DNA from: Chrysopilus asiliformis
Lineage: Eukaryota > Arthropoda > Insecta > Diptera > Rhagionidae
DNA length: 64,000 nt
Direction of reading: 5' to 3'
NCBI GenBank assembly: GCA_964034945.1
Contig: OZ035961.1
Coordinates: 22,249,661 to 22,313,660, forward strand
In this document: one piece after another, positions 57,317 through 64,000 of the stretch
Position numbering within the stretch: position 1 is the stretch's first letter
Layout: every line of letters starts with the position of its first letter
Notes under the pieces: generated by a model
Told to the model about the DNA's origin: nothing
Databases searched by the model: none
The model's input: the letters and a program-made list of their open reading frames with translations, nothing else
Position numbers and translations under genes: made by a program

Positions 57317-57409
57317 TTAAAATATTTAATTCCAATTACAAATATAGTCAATTTAACTAAAAAATAGTAAATTTTACTACTTACAATAATTAGTAGAGTG
57401 GTGAAATCA

Positions 57410-58017
57410 TACTAATATATATAAAAATGAGTTTGTGTCTGTCTGTCTGTTCCTCTTTCACGCAAAAACGGCTGAACCGATTGACTTGAAATTTGGCATG
57501 AGTGTCTGTGGTATTTCTGGTTCCAACATAGGCATACGGAAAAGTAGTGCGAGGGGTTGGGGGGAGTAAGGGTAGGGGGTAAAGTGATCTCAAAACTTAG
57601 TTTTTCCTCTATGTTACTCTTTCGCGGGGAAACTACTGAACCGATTGGTCTGAAATTTGGCATAGAAGTTCGTCGGGGTCCAGCCCCAACATAGACCCAT
57701 TAAAAAGTAGCCCGATAGGTGGGGGAGTAAGGGGTGGGGGTAAAGTCATCTCGAAACTTAGTTTTCCCTCTATGTTACTCTTTCGCGGGGAATCTACTGA
57801 ACCGATAGGCCTGAAATTTGGCATAGATAGACCCATTAAAAAGTGGCGCGAGAGGTGGGGGAGTAAGGGGAGGGGGTAAAGTGATCTCGGAACTTAGCTC
57901 TTCCTCTATGTTACCCTTTCGCGGGGAAACTACCGAGCCGATTGGCCTAAAGTTTAGCTCCAACATAGACCATAAAAAAAAAAAAAATTTCAAAAAACGA
58001 CGGGTATGCAAGCTAGT
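57410..58017 (-). repeat. dispersed repeat family C copy (C2), uninterrupted
   Basis: From TACTAATATATATAAAAATG with a GTCTGTCTGTCTGT run to GACGGGTATGCAAGCTAGTT. Holds about three degenerate units (start points near 57,480, 57,640 and 57,800), each with CGATTGRCYTGAAATTTGGC, CTCTATGTTACTCTTTCGCG and GGGGGAGTAAGGGG words. It is C1 in reverse and supplies the empty site for the hAT insertion. ORFs reading PNFRPIGSVVSPRK are shadows. Confidence 0.85.
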
Positions 58018-58044
58018 TTATTATAAAAATACCCGATTTTGAAA

Positions 58045-58320
58045 TTAACTACTTTAGCGATAGTCCCGATCTCTAACAGTTTTCGTATCTCTAATGGTTT
58101 TCAATAAAAAAAAAATAATTTCCTGAAAGTTTCTTGAAAACTATGCGCTTTTTGAAAAAATGAATACAACAAAGTTTAAAGGATATAGATTGTTCTACAG
58201 GTTTTGCTTTAATGGTTTTTACGTATCTCTAGCGGTTCTCGAAATATTTGAAAGAAATGTTTTTTACTTATTTTTTCCGAAACTAAATATTGCACAGGAA
58301 AGAAAGTTTTGTGTTGATCT
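58045..58320 (-). repeat. dispersed repeat family D copy (D4)
   Basis: CTTGAAAACTATGCGCTTTT, GTTTAAAGGATATAGATTG, TTTTGCTTTAATGGTTTTTA, GCGGTTCTCGAAATATTTG and CCGAAACTAAATATTGCACA, in D-reverse order, ending AAGTTTTGTGTTGATC. Confidence 0.65.
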
Positions 58321-59990
58321 AATCTGATATTTTATAGTATTTTTTTCATTTATCAAGAATACAAGAAATACAACAAACAATGGACAAAAGATAATGATTT
58401 TTGATTTTTATCAAAAATAAAGTTCTTGCGTTAAAATAAGGAATTTATACTTCGAATACAAACCACGGTCATTTTGTCCATACTTTCCCTATAAGGAATT
58501 TTTGCTCTGCAAATTTTTGCTTCAGTACAAAAATCGCCAATATTGAATCGACTTTGAAACTTTTTAAGTAGAGCTTCTGTTAAAATCCACATTTTCAAAA
58601 AAAAAAAAAATAATAATAAAACTTTTAGATGCATGTTCAGAAGTACAAAATATCGAAGCAATTCCAAAGTTCAAATCGAAAAGCGAAAACTTTTAAGTTC
58701 ACGGACAAAAAAAAACCTGCGATGTAGGTCAACTTATTCACCTTTGCTGCTGCGAAACACCTCAAGTTTTATTAGAAAGAGTGTGTCAAGAGTCAAGTCA
58801 GTTACCTGCTGCGTAACAATTTTTCTTCTTTATTAACTTGAAGAAGACAAAACAAAAATATCACGTACTAAATAAGACTCACTTTGGAAAATCAATAAAA
58901 TAAATAAACACTTTTAGCAATTAAAGCAAAAATATGTCAGCCATTTGTTGTTCAATAAATATAAAAACACTAGTAGTTAATGAGCATTAGTCAGAAGCTC
59001 TTTTATTTTCATATAATTTAATCCGAAACAATTGCACATTCAAAGCTTAATAAGGTGTGAATCTGTATCCGATCTTAGGACTACAGACAAATACAGGCAG
59101 AAAAAAAAACTTTTAATGGCAATAATAATACAACTCTTAATTAAAATACAATTTCATAGAGGGTAAAACGTGAGAAATAAAGGTTGATTGTCGGCAAGAA
59201 GTCATGGAAAAAATAAAAATCAAATAAACGAAAAGAAAAGGGAAATGTATTTTCATTTTCTTACTTACATTGGAAGAAACTATCAATAAGACGACTTAAC
59301 TATACGGATTAACTCGGAATAGAATTTTCACATATTAAATTCATTTGACGCAGTATACTAGATAAATCTATGCTGTGGATATACGAATATGTCTATCTTA
59401 CAGAAAATACCTACTGAATGCGGAATAAATAGTTTTTGAATAAACGAAACCTATTATTTAGATGTAATCTTGGTTAATTGTGTCTGATAGATGTCGGCCA
59501 CTTGAAAATTTAGCGCGTGATTCTCATTTTTAGCCGATAAAGTGTTTTCCCCCAAATTCGGTACCATTTCATTATTTCTTGCTGTTTTGAATCTATTTTC
59601 TAAAGAAATTATCTGAAGTGATTATTTCTCTTCTTGCCTTTTTTAAGATTGTCATTATTACCCTCGATCTTAAGTTGCAAAAAGCTATATTGTTGTTTCA
59701 AATTTAATAAAAATGCAAAATAGGGAATACCGATATTGTGTTTGTTGAGGATTTTAATTAAAATTTGTTTCATAATTGGTTTAATCTGATTTAAATATAG
59801 GGAAATTTTATATTAAATCTAAGTGGTTTTATAACTCCTCCATAGCCGAGGTAAAATTATTTTTTTTACTAACTTCTAACATTCTTTACAACTCTTGATT
59901 TTGAACTTCAAAAAATTTTAGTTCAAATTACCACCGCAGTTTTAAGGTTTTTTTTCCGATTTTAAATATCCGTGTGATTCGATTAAATTT
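58321..59990. other. AT-rich single-copy DNA
   Basis: No element ends and no supported ORF. Confidence 0.45.
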
Positions 59991-59999
59991 TGATGTATT

Positions 60000-60490
60000 G
60001 AAGAGTTATGTGTAATTATAATGTAAATACTACCATGATTTTTTGATACCGTTTTCGAGAATAATATTAAAACTGTTCTATTCATATCGGGGAGGGGTAA
60101 GGAGGAAGGGGTAAGGAGGAAGGGGTAAGGAGGAAGGGGTAAGGAGGAAGGGGTAAGGAGGAAGGGGTAAGGAGGAAGGGGTAAGGAGGAAGGGGTAAGG
60201 ACGAAGGGGTAAGGAGGAAGGGGTATTGCAAGTTTTAATTTTTTATGTACAAACCAGCCCCACGAATAGCGTAATCCTTGTGCAAAAAATTGTGCTGAAC
60301 GCTATTTTGTAAGATGGCGCCTCAAAGATTTCATATATGTTTGGAATTAAATTTCAAAAAATCGAAAAAACTTTGCCAATCCAAAAACATGTCGCTTTGA
60401 CCCATCTATTAATAATCTCCAGGATTGTTTCGTAACTGTCTCCGTCCGTTTATGAAAACGATAACTCACTAACGATTTTTTTAGAGGGAC
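60000..60490 (-). repeat. degenerate family B copy (B5) containing a minisatellite
   Basis: ACCGTTTTCGAGAATAATAT and CTGTTCTATTCATATCGG match B2's equivalent segment before its G-rich patch. CGTCCGTTTATGAAAACGAT lies at the far side. The G-rich patch has expanded into the minisatellite. Confidence 0.45.
60094..60225. repeat. 14 bp G-rich minisatellite, nine full units
   Basis: GGGGTAAGGAGGAA repeats with exact 14 bp periodicity from 60094 to 60219, then a partial GGGGTA. Only one unit (60192) has a change (GGACG). The G strand has four G-tracts per unit and a half, so it could form G-quadruplexes. It arose at the G-rich patch typical of family B. Confidence 0.95.
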
Positions 60491-60494
60491 GAAA

Positions 60495-60610
60495 TTTCAA
60501 AGTCCATAACATACATCACGCCAATTTTCAATCTTTTTAAACTCCTCCTCCCCTCATCGGAGGACATTTTTTTCACGATTTTTATATGTGATTTAACAGT
60601 ATCGTCACCT
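60495..60610. repeat. family F fragment
   Basis: CCATAACATACATCACGCCA, then CTCCTCCTCCCCTCATCGG and ACGATTTTTATATGTGATTT, follow family F. Degenerate. Confidence 0.4.
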
Positions 60611-62014
60611 CAAATCGAATACTTTCAGCGGCATTACCTAAAAGTGCACCGTCTCTAAACTTTTGGTTCCCAAAAAAAAATCTGAATTTTTTGGTCTTCG
60701 AAAAAAGTCTAGAATTGGTTGGTCATCAGGGAGTTCTAAAAATTATTTACCAGGGGTGCGAGCGCAGGTTTTCTTAGTTTATCAAAGAAATAAATTAAGT
60801 ATCAGGAAAAAAATTACCTGATATTTCAAATAATTAAAAAATTAGAAACATAGAAAAATCACTAGGAATAATCACTAAATTTATTGTTGATATTTACTCG
60901 ATGGCATATGAAATATTACATTTAAGCTTACTAATTAAATACTATAGCCAACATTTTTCTGATAAAAAATACAAATAAAGAACAATAACGCTGTATTTTG
61001 TATTAAATTTCGTTGGATTTTTAATCCCCTTTTTAATTAACACGAAATCCACTTCCAAAACACTTCCGCCAATATTATTTTTGCCACACAGTGACGTTGC
61101 TTGTATCGAGGATATAAAAAAAAGATTGTGTCGAGGATATAAAAAAAATGCAAGTATGCTTGAATTATGAGTATATCAATCAATTTTCGTTCTTTCACAT
61201 CATCACATTAAAAGCGCAAAATTATTACATTATCTTTCCGTAGAGCTTTTGAATTTTTGTACTATCTTTTATGCATATTTTTAATCAACTAAAAAAAAAT
61301 TGTTTTAAAACCGCACCGTGTGCAGAGGTTATGCACCCTACAAAACGCAGCATAACACGACAGAGTACAACGTTTCGACCCCCTTTTTGAGAAAAGACTG
61401 ACATGAATGATATGTTTTTAAATGGAAAATGTATCAGCATTTTGAATAAAGCTTTTATGTTGTGCACACACCACAGCACAACATAAGCATCAGATGAATG
61501 CTCTTATGCATAAACATAAATGCATAAACATATGTAAGCATAACAGACTGACAACGAAACAGATAAATGCATTTCACACAATATACATACACATATTATA
61601 GAATGTGGAAAATCCACTTGGGGAATGTTTCTAGTATTTTGTATGCATTCATAAATAGCATAGATTTCCAGAGAGTTGATGGAAAAGCTTAACGATTCAT
61701 GTGTTTTTTTTTTCTTTAATTTGAAAATTTCGAAACTCAGAACAAATATTTTTAGTAACGCAATATTTAATAAACTATTGAGATTACCAGCGATTTATAT
61801 CTATGCAGATGAGATTTTATTAATTGCATTTTAATTGCTTTGCAGCACTTTTCAAATGTGGTGTGATTACTTATTCAGGTGAATTGGCAATTTGGGATAA
61901 CAAAACTTAATGCATTATTGTCACGTTAATTAAACATAAAACGAACGTGAAGGCCATACATTTAGATAACATAGTGAACTCATCCGAATTTTATAATATG
62001 TACACACATTTGTA
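60611..62014. other. AT-rich DNA, no supported gene
   Basis: A two-unit direct repeat, TCGAGGATATAAAAAAAA (about 61108 and 61132), and a TGCATAAACATAAATGCATA-type repeat near 61507-61530 are the only structure seen. Confidence 0.4.
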
Positions 62015-62551
62015 TTACATAACTAATTTCAAACTATCATGGTCTATAAAGTTCCGCACGTGAAAATGAAAGACTTTTGTTTTTTTTATACATATGGACG
62101 ATGGATTTATAGGCACAACCGTGAAAATTACCATCGCCATGACCGTGAAAATATAATTCCGATGAAGACACGAAACATTTTTATACAAAAAACCACCCAT
62201 ATTTTGACTGAAATAAAAATTGGAGCAGAGTTTTTCATGTGACAACAATATAATTAGAGTATGATTTACCTGATAAAAATCGTTATTTTTGTAACCTCGA
62301 GGCAACCTTGAGTAATTAGCTATATTGACGGAAAAAGGCGGTGTGTATCTGAATTGGTATTTTACACTATGAATTTTTAAATTAGTGCATATACTTTGGG
62401 ATTTATCAGTGGGAGAAGAGTTTAGAAGTTTATTTTTTTTAATCATTGTCAATGGCTTCCGTGTTTTAAATAAATTTTCAACATTCGTTGCAAAAAAACA
62501 ATAAAAACAAACACCGTATACTATTATTAAAATAAAACACGGGAATTGCAA
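62015..62551 (-). other. longest unassigned open frame (178 codons from TTG, 143 from ATG)
   Basis: The frame is open for 178 codons, but its first codon is TTG; the first ATG is at residue 36 (MIKKNKLLNSSPTDKS). Upstream residues would make a hydrophobic leader (FILIIVYGVCFYCFFAT). The middle contains VKYQFRYTPPFSVNIANYSR; the C-terminus holds another hydrophobic patch (YIFTVMAMVIFTVVPI). No domain is recognised. By rough calculation at this composition a frame this long is unlikely by chance, so it may be a decayed or lineage-specific gene. No splice or polyadenylation context is identified. Confidence 0.2.
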
Positions 62552-62792
62552 AGAAGAGTTTCAGACCTGGTACGGAAAACACTTTATTTTTTGGCAAATG
62601 ATGGCAAATTTTTCGTTAACAAGAAAACATTATAATCTCGCATATTATCCAGGAACACTGTTCATGAATTTTCCGATTTTTCCAAAGATCATTTAATGTA
62701 AAAATTGTATCTCGCAAATGGTTTGGCCTAAATACATGTTACACAATCTTAATATCAAAATTTAATTCAAATTGTTTGTTTTTTTTTTTTTA

Positions 62793-62825
62793 ACCGACTT
62801 CCAAAAAAGGAGGAGGTTATTTAAT
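62793..62825. repeat. fragment of the ACCGACTTCCAAAAAAGGAG dispersed repeat
   Basis: A T-run followed by AACCGACTTCCAAAAAAGGA and GGAGGTTAT. This string is familiar as the end of a very widespread arthropod repeat (from memory). Only the end is present. Confidence 0.6.
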
Positions 62826-62829
62826 TTAA

Positions 62830-64000
62830 ATAAAAAAAAATATTCTAAAAGCTTTTCCACGGGGTAGGAAAATTTTGCAAAATTCTACTAAAAACCGTTT
62901 TTTTAATACTCCCCGGTTTAAATAATTTTTTTTGTTGAATATCAAACTAAAGTGCCGCCGGAACAGTTCCAGTTTTAGGCATTCCGGAAACTAAACCTTC
63001 CCGGATTTTTTAATTTAGTGTTATAATTTATAAAATGATCGAAAAACAAACGATTACTAAATATGGAAAAATCCTACATTGATTGAGGTTGCTGAAAATT
63101 AAATTTTTTTCGCCAGCGGCGCATTTTTTAAACGATTTTCCGCAAAGGGGGCATGTATCTTAAAGGATTTGGCATGTATGCATTATTTTTATTGGTATTT
63201 TTACAATTTTCGCAGCAATCATTTATGGAACGTAAATTAAAATCATTCGCCGCATTCTGTTTAAACATTTCGTCTGCGGCGTACTTTTTTTATTCGCCTT
63301 TTTTGGTTTTCGTCGATATCAATTTTTATTTCTATTGTATATAAAATTTGTTGCTCTGTTGGTGTTTCGTTTTAGCCATCTCGTTTAGTCGCGGATTAAC
63401 ACAAAATAAATTTGATCACCTTATCTATAACTTATCTGAAGACACAAAAGTGGTATTCGTGACGGTTTCTAAGTCATAGGAAAATGTCGTTATTTCTTAA
63501 AACAATCTGTATCTTTCAAAATCGTAAATATGTAAATTGCGTGATCAGAATATAATAAAATTTCTTAAGCAATTCGAAAAAAAAAACTAATGGCGAAAAA
63601 TGTCAATATTAAACTTTCCACGATTAAGGAAAGTTCCGGAAAATTCCTGAAAATTGAAGGAAAACGATTTTTCAAAGAGTTATTTTCCTGAAAAAAATTT
63701 TTAGATAGTAAATTAAATTATCTATTATTCATATGGTTTATCCACAAAATTTTTAGTTTTGAGGAAAATCGAAAAATGGTTCATATCTCTAGGACTTCAG
63801 TAACTCTGATACCCATCCGCAAAGATCCTCTCCACCTTCCCTCCACAACTTGTTCCTAGGCTCCCTTCCTTAGAACAAAAGAGCCTAATTTCAGGTCAAT
63901 CGGTCAAATGTTTTTCAAGTTAAATCTAAAAAAGGAGTTTTCAAAAGCAAGTAGTTTTGAACTTGATGACTATTCATTTAAAATATTTATATTTTCGAGT
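62830..64000. other. AT-rich DNA to window end
   Basis: Short CGGCG patches near 63114 and 63280, and a repeat-like segment at 63780-63910 (AGGTCAATCGGTCAAATG), which recalls the ATCGGTCA words of families C and E. No gene supported. Confidence 0.4.

Noticed and set aside
57412..58011. Overlapping ORFs with PNFRPIGSVVSPRK repeats (also 35295-35516)
   Set aside because: They are the translation of the tandem-like units of family C in whichever frame is open, with no start context or conservation argument for coding.

Overview
This 64 kb window is AT-rich, non-prokaryotic DNA. It has no operons, no bacterial ribosome-binding sites and no long contiguous genes, and it is full of decayed and nested DNA transposons. 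The Tc1/mariner-type transposase fragments, the TTAA-flanked piggyBac-type miniature elements (MITEs), the hAT element with GATAA-rich ends and the dispersed repeats carrying (GTCC)n all fit an arthropod, most likely an insect. I cannot name the species. No host gene was recognised with confidence; the window looks intergenic or intronic.

Layout. 1-9 kb: mostly single-copy AT-rich DNA with one TTAA MITE (2177-2436) and a slightly more GC-rich island (about 7.0-8.3 kb) with two coding-like minus-strand ORFs. 9-20 kb: dispersed repeat families (here called B, D and F), a cluster of three TTAA elements at 13625-14614 of which two share one TTAA, a PIF-like MITE inside a B copy (16970-17192), a 389 bp element with perfect 30 bp inverted ends (18551-18939) and a TA-flanked MITE (19705-19976). 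20-32 kb: ORFs of unknown meaning, two copies of family A, a decayed coding relic (24175-24516) and a hairpin MITE. 32-41 kb: the clearest transposons. These are two internally deleted copies of one Tc1/mariner family (32239-32801, minus; 40266-40832, plus), a 934 bp fold-back Tc1/mariner derivative (34291-35224), and a 1463 bp hAT-like element (35559-37021) inside a family C repeat with a perfect 8 bp target duplication. 41-46 kb: mostly single-copy DNA, including a stretch rich in homeodomain-like motifs. 46-50 kb: the most unusual feature, a 3237 bp element (46257-49493) with CACTCTAAACCAGA ends and a TA duplication. It is filled with ACTGGGA/TCCCAGT subterminal palindromes, carries exon-like sequence, and splits a family A copy. 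50-64 kb: further repeats, a possible cysteine-rich exon (51285-51551), two more TTAA MITEs, a G-rich 14 bp minisatellite (60094-60225) and single-copy DNA.

How the parts work together. No complete transposase is present, so every element here is non-autonomous and depends on enzymes encoded elsewhere. Several insertions can be ordered because related copies in the same window show the unoccupied site (A4 against A1, C1 against C2). All copy numbers and boundaries were read by eye; no database search was possible.
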